Assembly (NCBI RefSeq): GCF_019599545.1
Contig: NZ_JAIEZV010000002.1
Location: forward strand, 620,001-684,000
Length of the DNA: 64,000 nt
Reading direction: 5' to 3'
Source of the DNA: Halobacillus sp. Nhm2S1
GTDB taxonomy: Bacteria; Bacillota; Bacilli; Bacillales; Halobacillaceae
In this document: positions 8,175-16,383 of the stretch, one piece after another
Layout of the letters: each line of letters opens with the position of its first letter
Numbering within the stretch: position 1 is the first letter of the stretch
Notes under the pieces: model-generated
Seen by the model: only the letters and a program-made list of their open reading frames with translations
Told to the model about the DNA's origin: nothing
Databases searched by the model: none
Translations under genes and position numbers: made by a program

Positions 8175-9017
8175 ATGAGTGAACTACATCCACTATTAAA
8201 AACAGATACGTACCGTTTCATCGACCAAAGCAATTTAGGCCCCGGATTTTCGGCTCTACAGTCTTTTGCTATGGACGATGCATTATCCATAAGTGTCGGT
8301 GAACGTATAAGCCCGACAACGGCAAGACTCTGGGTCCACCACGATACGATCGTACTCGGGATTCCGGATGCCCGCCTTCCTTATATAAAAGAAGCCATTC
8401 AACATTTGAAGTCGAACGGTTATGATGTGATTGTCCGTAATTCCGGAGGGCTCGCCGTCGTGTTGGATGACGGTGTTTTGAACCTTTCCCTCATCTTCCC
8501 TGATTCTAAACAGGTAAATATCCACGACGGTTATGAGGCGATGGTATCGTTTATTCGCCTACTCTTTTCCGATTTGACGAACGGCATTGAAGCTTATGAA
8601 ATTACTCAATCCTATTGCCCGGGGACCTATGATCTAAGTATTAATGGCAAAAAATTCGCAGGTATTTCGCAGCGACGAGTCAAAAACGGTTCCGCTGTCC
8701 AGATTTATCTTGACGTAAGTGGCAGCGGCGCTGAACGTGCGGCTCTTTTGAAGCGGTTCTATGAACTGGGCAAACGCAACGAAGAAACCCGTTTCAGCTA
8801 TCCGAATATCGATCCAAACGTTATGGCTTCTTTGAATGAGCTATTAGGAACCCATTTAAGCGTTGCTGACGTGCGCGACCGTATCTTAATGAAATTACAT
8901 GAACTCTCGGGTCACCTTGTTACCCATGCTTTAGAAGGAGAAGAAATTGACTGGTTCCACAAACGGTTTGAACAAATGATTAAACGAAATGAAAAAGCGC
9001 TCGACAACCTGAAATAA
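8175..9017 (+). CDS. lipL: Octanoyl-[GcvH]:protein N-octanoyltransferase (lipoate assembly), LipL
   Basis: Cofactor transferase of the BPL/LplA/LipB fold, 280 residues (B. subtilis LipL is 281). It moves octanoyl from GcvH to E2 subunits in lipoate biosynthesis. Recognisable parts are TTARLWVHHDTIVLGIPDARLPY, VRNSGGLAVVLDDGVLNLSLIFP (the RxGG-type ligand-binding loop) and the active-site region AYEITQSYCPGTYDLSINGKKFAGISQRR with a cysteine in SYCPG. The frame is open back to 8070, but the ATG at 8175 follows AAGGAG and an extended -10 lies just upstream. The 3' end is part of its own terminator. Neighbours pta and ywfO match the ywf region of B. subtilis. Confidence 0.92.
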   Translation: MSELHPLLKTDTYRFIDQSNLGPGFSALQSFAMDDALSISVGERISPTTARLWVHHDTIVLGIPDARLPYIKEAIQHLKSNGYDVIVRNSGGLAVVLDDGVLNLSLIFPDSKQVNIHDGYEAMVSFIRLLFSDLTNGIEAYEITQSYCPGTYDLSINGKKFAGISQRRVKNGSAVQIYLDVSGSGAERAALLKRFYELGKRNEETRFSYPNIDPNVMASLNELLGTHLSVADVRDRILMKLHELSGHLVTHALEGEEIDWFHKRFEQMIKRNEKALDNLK

Positions 9018-9034
9018 AGGTGTCGAGCGCTTTT
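8993..9034 (+). terminator. Terminator of lipL, overlapping its 3' end
   Basis: AAAAGCGCTCGACA (8993-9006) pairs with TGTCGAGCGCTTTT (9021-9034). The left arm lies inside the last codons of lipL. Confidence 0.88.
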
Positions 9035-9059
9035 CTATTTCTCCTACGGTTTTGATCAA

Positions 9060-9090
9060 AAAAAGCTCGCTGGACGTACGCGAGCTTTTT
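9060..9090. terminator. Bidirectional terminator between lipL and pta
   Basis: AAAAAGCTCGC (9060-9070) and GCGAGCTTTTT (9080-9090) form a stem with A- and T-runs on either side, so it can serve pta (minus) and lipL (plus). Confidence 0.85.
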
Positions 9091-9096
9091 CCTCCC

Positions 9097-10068
9097 TTAT
9101 AGAGCTTGAGCAGCAGTAATGATGGCGAGCTTGTACACGTCATCGGAATTACAACCGCGGGATAGGTCGTTTACCGGCTGGTTCAAACCTTGTAGAATCG
9201 GACCAACCGCATCAAAGTTACCCAGGCGCTGGGCAATTTTATAACCAATATTTCCGGCTTCAAGACTCGGGAATACAAACGTATTCGCTTCACCCATTAG
9301 AGGAGAATCCGGTGCTTTTTTCTCGGCCACAGATGGAACGAATGCCGCATCAAATTGGAATTCGCCATCAATTAATAGATCGTTGTTTTGTTCTTTGGCG
9401 ATTTCAAGTGCTTGCGTCACTTTCTCTGTTTCAGGAGATTGAGCAGACCCTTTCGTTGAGAAGCTTAACATGGCAACTTTTGGATGGATGTCAAATAGCT
9501 GGGCTGTTTCTGCACTTGCCAAAGCGATCTCAGCTAAATCCTGGCTGTCAGGATTGATGTTGATGGCACAGTCAGCAAATACATATTTCTCTTCATCGCG
9601 GACCATGATGAATACGCCGGATGTCTTTTTAATTCCAGGCTTCGTTTTGATGATTTGAAGAGCTGGACGTACGGTGTCCGCTGTAGAGTGTGCAGCACCA
9701 CTGACAAGCCCGTCCGCTTTACCCATGTAGACAAGCATAGTACCGAAATAGTTCCCGCCTTGAAGAATTTCACGTGCTTTTTCTTCTGTCGCTTTTCCTT
9801 TACGGCGCTCAACAAAGCTTGCGACCATTTCATCAAACTCCGCGTAGTTTGCAGGATCAAGAATTTCCGCACCGGAAATATCTACATTCAGCTCAGCGGC
9901 TTTCTGTTCTACTTTTTCTTTATTACCGACTAATACAGGTGTCAACATTCCTTCAGCACCCAATTGACTCACTGCTGTTAGGATTCTTTCGTCTAATGCT
10001 TCTGGAAATACGACTTTCTTGCCTTTTCCATCAATTTTAGACTTCAAAGTATCAAATAGGTTACTCAT
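9097..10068 (-). CDS. pta: Phosphate acetyltransferase
   Basis: Converts acetyl-CoA and phosphate to acetyl phosphate and CoA in the overflow acetate pathway (with AckA, not in this window). The 323-residue length is that of the short Bacillus type with no N-terminal BioD-like domain. Characteristic stretches are GKADGLVSGAAHSTADTVRPALQIIKTKPG, FADCAININPDSQDLAEIA, AMLSFSTKGSAQSPETEKV and DGEFQFDAAFVP. GGAGGG precedes the ATG. Upstream lie a candidate sigma-A promoter and a cre-like site. It is flanked by terminators on both sides, so it is monocistronic. Confidence 0.97.
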   Translation of the reverse strand: MSNLFDTLKSKIDGKGKKVVFPEALDERILTAVSQLGAEGMLTPVLVGNKEKVEQKAAELNVDISGAEILDPANYAEFDEMVASFVERRKGKATEEKAREILQGGNYFGTMLVYMGKADGLVSGAAHSTADTVRPALQIIKTKPGIKKTSGVFIMVRDEEKYVFADCAININPDSQDLAEIALASAETAQLFDIHPKVAMLSFSTKGSAQSPETEKVTQALEIAKEQNNDLLIDGEFQFDAAFVPSVAEKKAPDSPLMGEANTFVFPSLEAGNIGYKIAQRLGNFDAVGPILQGLNQPVNDLSRGCNSDDVYKLAIITAAQAL

Positions 10069-10093
10069 GATTAACCCTCCATTTTTTCATTCT

Positions 10094-10166
10094 GTTATAC
10101 ATGATAAGACCTTTTGTGTTCAAATGAAAGTGGTTCGAATCAAGTTTTCCGTTTGAAGCGATTTCA
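10094..10166 (-). promoter_or_regulatory. pta: Candidate pta promoter with upstream cre-like site
   Basis: On the minus strand TTGAAC (plus 10118-10123), an 18-nt spacer and TATAAC (plus 10094-10099) form a plausible sigma-A promoter. About 30 bp farther upstream (plus 10153-10166) the minus strand reads TGAAATCGCTTCAA, which fits 12 of 14 positions of the CcpA consensus TGWAARCGYTWNCA. In B. subtilis CcpA activates pta from an upstream cre, and the position here (about -70) suits activation rather than repression. This is sequence inference. Confidence 0.45.
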
Positions 10167-10325
10167 TTTTATAACTTTACCCTATTTCTACAAAGATGAT
10201 ACTTCCCTGCCTGTTCACTCTTTTGTCATATCCGCATCGTTATCTATCCAAATATAATTGTGTTATATTTATGGAGGATGTTTAATTAGTACAATACTTC
10301 ACTGTAAAAAGGAGCGATCGATCCT

Positions 10326-11063
10326 ATGCCAGAAGCAGTAGTTACCATGGACGGCTGGTATTGTCTGCATGATTTTCGTGCTGTCGACTGGACAGCATGG
10401 AAGTATGCATCAAACGAAGACCGTGAAGAAGCGATCAATGAATTCAAAGAATTGATCGGACAATGGGAAGAAACAGAAAGTAACAAAGAAGGTAGTCATG
10501 CTTTATATACAATTGTTGGACAAAAAGCAGATTTCATGATGATGATTCTACGTCCGACTATGGAAGAGCTGAATGAAATCGAAACAGCTTTTAACAAATC
10601 CAAACTGGCAGAATTCACGAAGCCTTCCTATTCGTATGTTTCTGTCGTAGAGCTGTCCAATTACATGGGGAGTGCAAACGAGGATGATCCTGAAATTCAG
10701 GCACGCCTGCGCCCTACCCTTCCGAAGTGGAATCATATTTGCTTCTACCCGATGGACAAGCGCCGGCAGGGGGACGACAACTGGTATGTCCTTGAAAAGG
10801 ATGAACGTGCCAAACTTATGTATGCCCACGGGATGACCGGCCGCCAATACGCAGGCAAGATCCGTCAAATCATTACCGGATCTATCGGTTTCGATGACTG
10901 GGAATGGGGCGTTACATTGTTTGCTCATGATGTCCTTCAATTTAAAAAGCTTGTTTATGAAATGCGCTTCGATGAAGTAACTTCGCGTTATGGCGACTTC
11001 GGATCTTTCTATATCGGAAACATCCTCAAGCCAGACGCTGTTGAGCAATTTTTACAAGTCTAA
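10326..11063 (+). CDS. hemQ: Coproheme decarboxylase HemQ (chlorite dismutase fold)
   Basis: Last enzyme of the coproporphyrin-dependent heme pathway of Gram-positives: oxidatively decarboxylates two propionates of coproheme to make heme b. The 245 residues contain the substrate tyrosine in [13 protein letters not shown] (about Tyr141) and the proximal heme ligand in [12 protein letters not shown] (about His168), followed by [19 protein letters not shown] and the C-terminal [10 protein letters not shown]. The start ATG follows GGAGCG. It is divergent from pta as in B. subtilis (ywfI). Old databases call this family chlorite dismutase, but the Firmicutes members are HemQ. Confidence 0.95.
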   Translation: MPEAVVTMDGWYCLHDFRAVDWTAWKYASNEDREEAINEFKELIGQWEETESNKEGSHALYTIVGQKADFMMMILRPTMEELNEIETAFNKSKLAEFTKPSYSYVSVVELSNYMGSANEDDPEIQARLRPTLPKWNHICFYPMDKRRQGDDNWYVLEKDERAKLMYAHGMTGRQYAGKIRQIITGSIGFDDWEWGVTLFAHDVLQFKKLVYEMRFDEVTSRYGDFGSFYIGNILKPDAVEQFLQV

Positions 11064-11069
11064 AGTAGA

Positions 11070-11100
11070 AAGCTGCCAGCCCATCTGGCAGCTTTTTTTT
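11070..11100 (+). terminator. Terminator of hemQ
   Basis: AAGCTGCCAG (11070-11079) / CTGGCAGCTT (11085-11094) followed by eight T. Confidence 0.93.
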
Positions 11101-11148
11101 TACCCCATACCCTCCACAAAACTGCCATATTGTTGAAGATCATCATAC

Positions 11149-11178
11149 GGACCATCCCTTCTTGGGAGGTCCTTTTTT
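11149..11178 (+). terminator. Second terminator-like hairpin between hemQ and cwlJ
   Basis: GGACCATCCC / GGGAGGTCC with a TTCTT loop is followed by TTTTTT. It may be a backup terminator that insulates the sporulation genes from hemQ read-through. Confidence 0.7.
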
Positions 11179-11203
11179 GTTGTCCATCAGATAATATTTT
11201 TAA

Positions 11204-11233
11204 TCATATCTCTATGGGCGTACAACATATAGT
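11204..11233 (+). promoter_or_regulatory. cwlJ: Candidate sigma-E (mother-cell) promoter of cwlJ
   Basis: TCATATC (11204-11210), 15-nt spacer, CATATAGT (11226-11233). This fits 6 of 7 and 6 of 8 positions of the sigma-E consensus KMATATT - N14/15 - CATACAAT. cwlJ is known to be sigma-E dependent in B. subtilis, which supports the reading. Confidence 0.5.
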
Positions 11234-11278
11234 GTTAAAGAACATGCAATCATGCCTTTATTAAAGTGAGGTGACCGC

Positions 11279-11701
11279 ATGGCTGTTGTCCCCTTCAATC
11301 AAGCCGACGTCAAATTATTAGCAAGACTTATGAGAGCAGAGGCTGAAGGAGAAGGTAAACTAGGCATGCTTATGGTCGGAAATACCGGAGTCAACCGTGT
11401 GCGAGGAGATTGCATCGATTTCACGGAGATCGATACGATTCGTAAAATGGTGTACCAGAGTCCCGGCGGTTTTGAGGCTACTCAAAAGGGATACTTCTAC
11501 CAAAGGGCACGGAAAAAAGACAAACGGCTTGCAAGAAGGACGATCAATGGTGAGCGGTTCCACCCTGCCACGAATTCACTTTGGTTTTTCAAGCCTTCTG
11601 GAGATTGTCCAGCTCAGTGGTTCGGCCAATGGAATACGGGCAGGTTCAAATCCCACTGCTTCTATTCTCCGACTCGGTCTGACTGTCCTAGTGTTTATTA
11701 A
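11279..11701 (+). CDS. cwlJ: Spore cortex-lytic enzyme CwlJ
   Basis: Cell wall hydrolase of the SleB/CwlJ family, 140 residues, made in the mother cell and placed in the spore coat. It degrades muramic-delta-lactam cortex during germination, notably in Ca-dipicolinate triggered germination. The hydrolase domain runs the whole length: LLARLMRAEAEGEGKLGMLMVGNTGVNRV with the catalytic Glu region at AEAEGEG, then HPATNSLWFFKPSGDCPAQWFGQ and FYSPT. There is no signal peptide or peptidoglycan-binding domain, which distinguishes it from SleB. The GTGAGGTGACC region provides the ribosome binding site. gerQ follows 21 nt after the stop; GerQ is required for CwlJ to localise. Confidence 0.93.
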   Translation: MAVVPFNQADVKLLARLMRAEAEGEGKLGMLMVGNTGVNRVRGDCIDFTEIDTIRKMVYQSPGGFEATQKGYFYQRARKKDKRLARRTINGERFHPATNSLWFFKPSGDCPAQWFGQWNTGRFKSHCFYSPTRSDCPSVY

Positions 11702-11722
11702 TTCCAATAAGGAGTGATTCAA

Positions 11723-12235
11723 TTGGCACAGAAGAAACCGCAAATGGGCGGACAGGGTCAGGGGCAAGGTCAAGGACAGCCGATGTATGGCGGCCAATCC
11801 TCCCCGTATTACGGCCAAAACCCGTATATGCAATACTATCCAAGTGCACAGATGCATCAAGGGGTTCTACCGCCACAAATGCAGCAAGGCGGTTTACAAG
11901 TTCCACAAATGCAGCAAGGGCAATCTAAAGGAGTAAATCCTCCGAATATGTTACCTTCCGAAGAGTCATACATCGAAAACATATTACGTCTGAATGCCGG
12001 AAAACCTGCTACGGTGTATATGACTTTTGAAAACAACGATCAGTGGAACGCAAAAGTTTTCAAAGGAATCGTTGAAGCCGCAGGAAGAGACCACATCATT
12101 CTCAGCGATCCCCAAACAGGAAAACGTTATTTACTCTTGATGGTCTATCTTGATTACATTACATTTGACGAAGAAATCAACTACAACTACCCATTTGGCA
12201 CCGGCCAAGGAATGGCCAACTATCAACCCCGTTAA
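11723..12235 (+). CDS. gerQ: Spore coat protein GerQ
   Basis: Coat protein of 170 residues that holds CwlJ in the spore coat and is cross-linked by transglutaminase Tgl in B. subtilis. The N-terminal third is low complexity, rich in Gly, Gln, Pro, Tyr and Met (GGQGQGQGQ, QMQQG repeats). The conserved C-terminal domain begins about PSEESYIENILRLNAGKPATVYMTFE and ends FDEEINYNYPFGTG. The frame also has a GTG at 11714, but that overlaps the GGAG ribosome binding site, so the TTG at 11723 (8 nt after GGAG) is the start. In operon with cwlJ. Confidence 0.93.
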   Translation: MAQKKPQMGGQGQGQGQGQPMYGGQSSPYYGQNPYMQYYPSAQMHQGVLPPQMQQGGLQVPQMQQGQSKGVNPPNMLPSEESYIENILRLNAGKPATVYMTFENNDQWNAKVFKGIVEAAGRDHIILSDPQTGKRYLLLMVYLDYITFDEEINYNYPFGTGQGMANYQPR

Positions 12236-12242
12236 TGAAGCA

Positions 12243-12272
12243 AAAAACTCGCTATTTCGGTAGCGAGTTTTT
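12243..12272 (+). terminator. Terminator of cwlJ-gerQ
   Basis: AAAAACTCGCT (12243-12253) / AGCGAGTTTTT (12262-12272). Confidence 0.9.
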
Positions 12273-12324
12273 CATTTCCATATTCAAAATTACTGGCTGA
12301 ATGCCAAAAGAAAAGGGTGTACAG

Positions 12325-12573
12325 ATGCGACCTCCATATGAGAGTTACCAAAGAGCCCAATTAGGTGCCCTTTTGTTAGCTGTAGTTCTTGCCGTGGTTG
12401 GTTTATTCCAGCTTGAACACCAATGGATCATCTTACTCATGTTCTATGTTCTAGCGGGGAGCTTTGCCTTAGAAGGTATGCTCGAGATGAAACGTCAGCA
12501 AAAAGTGAATGCTATCATTCAACTTTTGAGGGCGGTGATCCTACTATTTTTCACGACGATCCTTTACTTTTAG
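12325..12573 (+). CDS. Small membrane protein, unknown function
   Basis: This 82-residue protein has three hydrophobic stretches: about 12-30, 33-52 (WIILLMFYVLAGSFALEG) and 63-80, with a basic MKRQQKV loop. The frame is open from 12301, but the ATG there has no ribosome binding site, whereas the ATG at 12325 follows AAGGGTG at good spacing. Convergent with ywdK, touching its end. I do not recognise a named family. Confidence 0.72.
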   Translation: MRPPYESYQRAQLGALLLAVVLAVVGLFQLEHQWIILLMFYVLAGSFALEGMLEMKRQQKVNAIIQLLRAVILLFFTTILYF

Positions 12574-12942
12574 TTAAATATATTTGACGACAGCGTAACC
12601 CAGCAAAATCCAGCCGATTAAAAATGACAGACCCCCAAGCGGAGTGATCATAGCAAACATCTTGATTCCAGACGTAGCATAGATATAAAGACTTCCTGAG
12701 AAAAGCAGGATGCCAATGAAGAAAAACCACCCTGCACCTGTCATAGCACCGGTCTGGATTTTGCTCATTAATAACGCGGTGACAAATAAAGCCATTGTGT
12801 GGAACATTTGATAATCAACGGCTTTCCCCCATTGGTCCAGTCCTTTCTCAGAGACTTTCCCTTCAAGTCCATGAGCTCCGAACGCACCTAAAGCGACAGC
12901 TAAAAATCCATTAATGACGGCTATAATCAATAAAAGCTTCAT
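12574..12942 (-). CDS. ywdK: DUF423 membrane protein YwdK
   Basis: Four-helix membrane protein of 122 residues with the DUF423 signatures: GFLAVALGAFGAHGLEGKVSEKGLDQWGKAVDYQMFHTMALF near the N-terminus and the C-terminal GGLSFLIGWILLGYAVVKYI. The function is not known. AAGGAGGAAAAG lies before the ATG. It starts 12 nt after ywdI ends and is transcribed with it; the ywdI-ywdK-gerQ-cwlJ neighbourhood is that of B. subtilis. Confidence 0.93.
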   Translation of the reverse strand: MKLLLIIAVINGFLAVALGAFGAHGLEGKVSEKGLDQWGKAVDYQMFHTMALFVTALLMSKIQTGAMTGAGWFFFIGILLFSGSLYIYATSGIKMFAMITPLGGLSFLIGWILLGYAVVKYI

Positions 12943-12954
12943 TTCTTTTCCTCC

Positions 12955-13254
12955 TTAAAAATCGAAGATGGAAGACCCATTGGCCTCATCATGGTCAATT
13001 TTTGTTTCTTTATTCTCTTTTTGGACGGGCTCCGGGTTGCCTGCTCCCATCATCTTGCGGATTTCTTCGACAGTTGGTTCCTGAACAGCAGCCGGCGAAC
13101 TTTGCGTACCTGCCTCTTCCTCAAGCAGTAAGTCAGCAAGCAACTTCACAGAACGCACATGTTCCCTCACTTTTTGCTCATTTCCATGCTGCAGCATCGC
13201 TTCCTGTATCTCACTGGACATCTTTTTCAAGACGGTTTTGTTGGTAATTGCCAT
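12955..13254 (-). CDS. ywdI: YwdI family protein
   Basis: Short protein of 99 residues with a helical N-terminal half (NKTVLKKMSSEIQEAMLQHGNEQKVREHVRSVKLLADLLL), an acidic flexible linker and a C-terminal SIFDF ending typical of YwdI proteins. No catalytic motif and no membrane segment. AAGGAG precedes the ATG. First gene of the ywdI-ywdK unit. Confidence 0.85.
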   Translation of the reverse strand: MAITNKTVLKKMSSEIQEAMLQHGNEQKVREHVRSVKLLADLLLEEEAGTQSSPAAVQEPTVEEIRKMMGAGNPEPVQKENKETKIDHDEANGSSIFDF

Positions 13255-13865
13255 AGATCGTTTTCTCCTTTTTCATAAAAGATGGTTCTCTGTCGTAGTT
13301 TAACACGTTCCCCTCCCCCCTGTCCTTTTATCACCAGCAGTTTCATCAAATGTTAAAAAGTTACCCCACTCTATCTTTTTATCCAATAATCCATATAAGC
13401 TCCCTTTACTTGAATACTCAGTTTCGAGACTTTTGTTGAGCGGGTGGCGCTGCGGGGAATAGCTCCCTTAAAGGAAGCCTGGCCTGGTTAAAATAATGAA
13501 TGACACTCTCTGGCCATGGATACGGGGTCAGGGAAACGACGATTTGCAGTGGTTTGGATCCGTCAATAGAAAAACACACACGTTCGCGTGGCTGAGCAGG
13601 TTTTCCCTACAGAACTTGTCAGTTTGTTAGATGAATTTCGAGAACCTCTTTATGGCAAAGGGGTGGAGGGAAACGGTGAGACTCCTGTGGGATGTGCGTG
13701 GTAGATGAGACCCCGCAGAGCGTTAGCTCGAGGAGGCTCATCACTCGCCCACGGAAAGCGAACCTTTTCCCGGAGCCCCTAAACTCCTGTGAAAGTATCG
13801 AAATCGAATCTTCAATAAGCCAGCCTATTCTTTAAAAAGCATCTTCAAATATACCCTCATGCAAA
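13255..13865. other. Intergenic region of about 600 bp occupied mostly by a repeat copy
   Basis: No reading frame with a ribosome binding site or family similarity was found. The centre is copy A of the intergenic repeat family (separate entry). The first 140 bp contain the likely ywdI promoter region, without a clear -35/-10 pair, and the last part contains the symporter terminator. Confidence 0.6.
13399..13822. repeat. Intergenic repeat family, copy A (longest, about 420 bp)
   Basis: The left end reads GCTCCCTTTACTTGAATACT then CAGTTTCGAGACTTTTGTTG, matching ends of the other copies. The interior has GAGACTCCTGTGGGA, GAGACCCCGCAG and CGAGGAGGCTCATC followed by CCCACGGAAAGCGAA; these can fold into long hairpins. 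A middle segment (about 13480-13650) has no counterpart in the shorter copies. The right end is degraded. Confidence 0.8.
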
Positions 13866-13895
13866 AAGAACCTCGACAGAATGGTCGAGGTTCTT
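13866..13895 (-). terminator. Terminator of the NSS symporter gene
   Basis: AAGAACCTCGAC (13866-13877) / GTCGAGGTTCTT (13884-13895) with A-rich sequence on the left. Confidence 0.88.
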
Positions 13896-13906
13896 GAGAT
13901 TTGGAT

Positions 13907-15250
13907 TTACAGGGAAATGACTCCGATTTGGTTTAAGAAGATCACAATGATCATGACTGGCGCAATGAACTTGACGATCGTAAACCAAACGTTGCCAATC
14001 AGCCCATTTTTCATATCCGTAGCTTCTAATGCTTCGGACTTCTTGAAGTACCACCCTACTAGAAGCGCCATGGATAGTCCACCAAGAGGAAGCAAGATGT
14101 TGGAGGCGATATAATCCATCGAATCGAGGATATTCAAATCTCCAATCGGTGTGACGCCGGACCATAAGCCGAAGCCAAGGGAAACGCCAATTCCGAGTAC
14201 AAACATGATGGATCCTACCAAAACACTCGTAGCAAAACGTGTCCAACCAAAAGCTCTCATAAAGTAGGCGGTCGGAACTTCCAGTATAGAAACAGATGAT
14301 GATAAGGATGCCAAAATCAAAGCGAAGAAGAAGACCAATCCGATGATTCCACCAAACGGCATCTGCTCAAAAATACTTGGAAGTGTAATAAATACAAGAG
14401 GAGGGCCTGAACTTGGATCAATTCCAAATGCAAACACGGCCGGGAAAATTACAACACCTGATATGATAGCGAAAAATGTGTCCATGATCCCAATTCCAAG
14501 TGTTGCACTCGGAAGTTTGTTTTCTTTTTTCAAATAACTGCCGTATGTCAGCATGGCTCCCATTCCAAGGCTTAAGGAGAAAAAGGCTTGCCCCAGGGCT
14601 GCTATATAAATAGAAGGATTGCTAAAAGCCGTCCAGTCCGGTTGGAACAAGAATTGCAAGCCTTCTGAAGCCCCATCCAGAGAAAGGCTGAAGACTGCAA
14701 GACCAATCAAAATGATGGCCAGTAATGGCATGAAAATTTTGTTTGCCGCTTCGATCCCTTTCTTAACTCCGCTTAATACGATGACAATCGTCAGAATCAT
14801 AAATAGGGCTGTCCAGGCAATTGGATGCCAAGAGTGGCTGATAAATTGACCAAATGCACCATCATACCCGACTTCGGGCGAAGTAAAGAATGAACCATTG
14901 ATATAATTCCAGAAATAAAAGATTGCCCAGCCCGCTACCACAGCGTAAAATCCTAAAATCAAGAAGGCACTGGCAATACCAAAGAATCCAGTCAAATACC
15001 AGGGAGTCTTAGGAGCAAGCTTCTGGAATGAGCCTACAACATCGCTCTCCGCTTTTCTTCCAATACTAACTTCAGTTAATAACAGGGGTACTCCAATTAA
15101 GAGTACAAATAATAAATACAAAATCAAAAAGGCGCCTCCGCCGTTATTACCTGCTACGAAAGAGAATCTCCATATATTTCCCAGTCCGACAGCTGAACCC
15201 ATTGCAGCAAGCATAAAGCCCAGCTTCGTCCCCCACTGTTCTCTCGCCAT
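13907..15250 (-). CDS. Sodium-dependent neurotransmitter:sodium symporter (NSS/SNF family) amino acid transporter
   Basis: LeuT-fold Na+-coupled transporter of 447 residues with about 11-12 membrane helices. TM1 carries the unwound binding motif GSAVGLGNIWRFSFVAGNNGGGAF; TM6 region LGQAFFSLSLGMGAMLTYGSY is also typical. Bacterial members such as YhdH/YocR move amino acids; the substrate here cannot be told from sequence. ATG at 15250 with GAGGAGTG upstream. Monocistronic between a terminator and the Cys-rich gene. Confidence 0.92.
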   Translation of the reverse strand: MAREQWGTKLGFMLAAMGSAVGLGNIWRFSFVAGNNGGGAFLILYLLFVLLIGVPLLLTEVSIGRKAESDVVGSFQKLAPKTPWYLTGFFGIASAFLILGFYAVVAGWAIFYFWNYINGSFFTSPEVGYDGAFGQFISHSWHPIAWTALFMILTIVIVLSGVKKGIEAANKIFMPLLAIILIGLAVFSLSLDGASEGLQFLFQPDWTAFSNPSIYIAALGQAFFSLSLGMGAMLTYGSYLKKENKLPSATLGIGIMDTFFAIISGVVIFPAVFAFGIDPSSGPPLVFITLPSIFEQMPFGGIIGLVFFFALILASLSSSVSILEVPTAYFMRAFGWTRFATSVLVGSIMFVLGIGVSLGFGLWSGVTPIGDLNILDSMDYIASNILLPLGGLSMALLVGWYFKKSEALEATDMKNGLIGNVWFTIVKFIAPVMIIVIFLNQIGVISL

Positions 15251-15374
15251 ACTCTACACTCCTCTCACTCATTCACCTTTTTCAGCCGCTCTTTATTTTT
15301 CGGCTTAGTGAAATATTCATCAGCATACCATAGAATGAGGGAGTGTACATACATATTCTGAAATTTCATTTAAT

Positions 15375-15593
15375 TTACAGCCGATAATCGATCGTGGAAG
15401 GGTTTCCAACTTCTTTATTCTTCTTTTTTTGATTCTTTTCAGCAAATTGCAAGCATTCTGTGCCCGTCGATTTCAAAACAAATGCAGAAGGCATTTCTTT
15501 CGTTTTGAACCCATAAGCCTCGCACGCTCTCGGAAAAGCAGGATTCCATGTGGTACGGAAATGCTTGCAGCGGAAGCAGTTAACCTTTTTCAT
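15375..15593 (-). CDS. Small Cys-rich protein, probably metal binding
   Basis: From the ATG at 15593 (GAGGG upstream) the product has 72 residues. Cysteines at 6, 9, 24 and 47 in the pattern CFRCKHF...PRACEAYGF...TECLQF suggest a four-Cys zinc or iron-sulfur site. Short proteins of this pattern in Bacillus are sometimes labelled uracil-DNA glycosylase in databases, but this one is far too short for that activity. A longer frame to 15632 lacks support. Confidence 0.7.
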   Translation of the reverse strand: MKKVNCFRCKHFRTTWNPAFPRACEAYGFKTKEMPSAFVLKSTGTECLQFAEKNQKKKNKEVGNPSTIDYRL

Positions 15594-15666
15594 ATCGACC
15601 CTCTCTTCTGCCAAATGATATGGTAGAATCATAGCACAGCTAAAGCCCGCTCTCTAGGAGGCTATT

Positions 15667-16383
15667 ATGGAAGCATGGTTCAGTGAACAAATTGATCAAA
15701 CCTTTACCACATTCGGCACCAGCCATACATGGATGCTCTCCATGTACTTGGTGGTTTCTTTAGGAATCCTTTTTTTGCATCACCCTTTAAGAAATTCCAG
15801 CGTACTACATAACCTTGTGCGTTTCAGTCTATTATTCCTGTTACTATTATCTGAAATCAGCTACCAAACCTGGACGATCATCCATGGTCTTTGGATGGAA
15901 GGAAGCCACCTCCCCCTCCATCTATGCGGGGTTGCTTCTTTGTTAGGTGTGATCGCACTCCTTACCTATCATCCGAAATTAATTAAGATCACTTTTTTCA
16001 TAGGCATTCTGCCTGCAGCCATTGCGTTAATCACGCCCGATATCCCACACGGATATGAACACTTTCGCTTCTGGAAGTTTTTTGTGCATCACATGGCCAT
16101 ATCCTGGACCAGTCTTTTTTTGATCGTATCGACAAAAGTTACAATTAGAAAAAAAGATTTGTTGGAAACCTTCTTCTATTTAATCATTTACAGTGCATTC
16201 ATCTTCCTTTTCAATGCATTTTTCCAAACGAATTATTTGTATCTGAATGGGCCTCCCATTGCAGGTACCCCACTTGACTGGATGGGAGAGGGAATCATGT
16301 ATTATATCAGTCTAGTATTTACGACATTCTTTGTTTTCTCCCTTATGTACCTCCTTTACAACCTCATCAAGAAAATTAGATAG
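15667..16383 (+). CDS. YwaF/TIGR02206 family membrane protein
   Basis: Membrane protein of 238 residues with about seven helices. It carries the family motif LPLHLCGVASLLGVIALLTYHPKL in the middle, EHFRFWKFFVHHMAISWTSLF, and the C-terminal GPPIAGTPLDWMGEGIMYYISLVF. Conserved His residues (PLHLCG, HFRFW, HHM) are typical of the family, whose function is unknown. GGAGG precedes the ATG; it is divergent from the Cys-rich gene. Confidence 0.88.
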   Translation: MEAWFSEQIDQTFTTFGTSHTWMLSMYLVVSLGILFLHHPLRNSSVLHNLVRFSLLFLLLLSEISYQTWTIIHGLWMEGSHLPLHLCGVASLLGVIALLTYHPKLIKITFFIGILPAAIALITPDIPHGYEHFRFWKFFVHHMAISWTSLFLIVSTKVTIRKKDLLETFFYLIIYSAFIFLFNAFFQTNYLYLNGPPIAGTPLDWMGEGIMYYISLVFTTFFVFSLMYLLYNLIKKIR

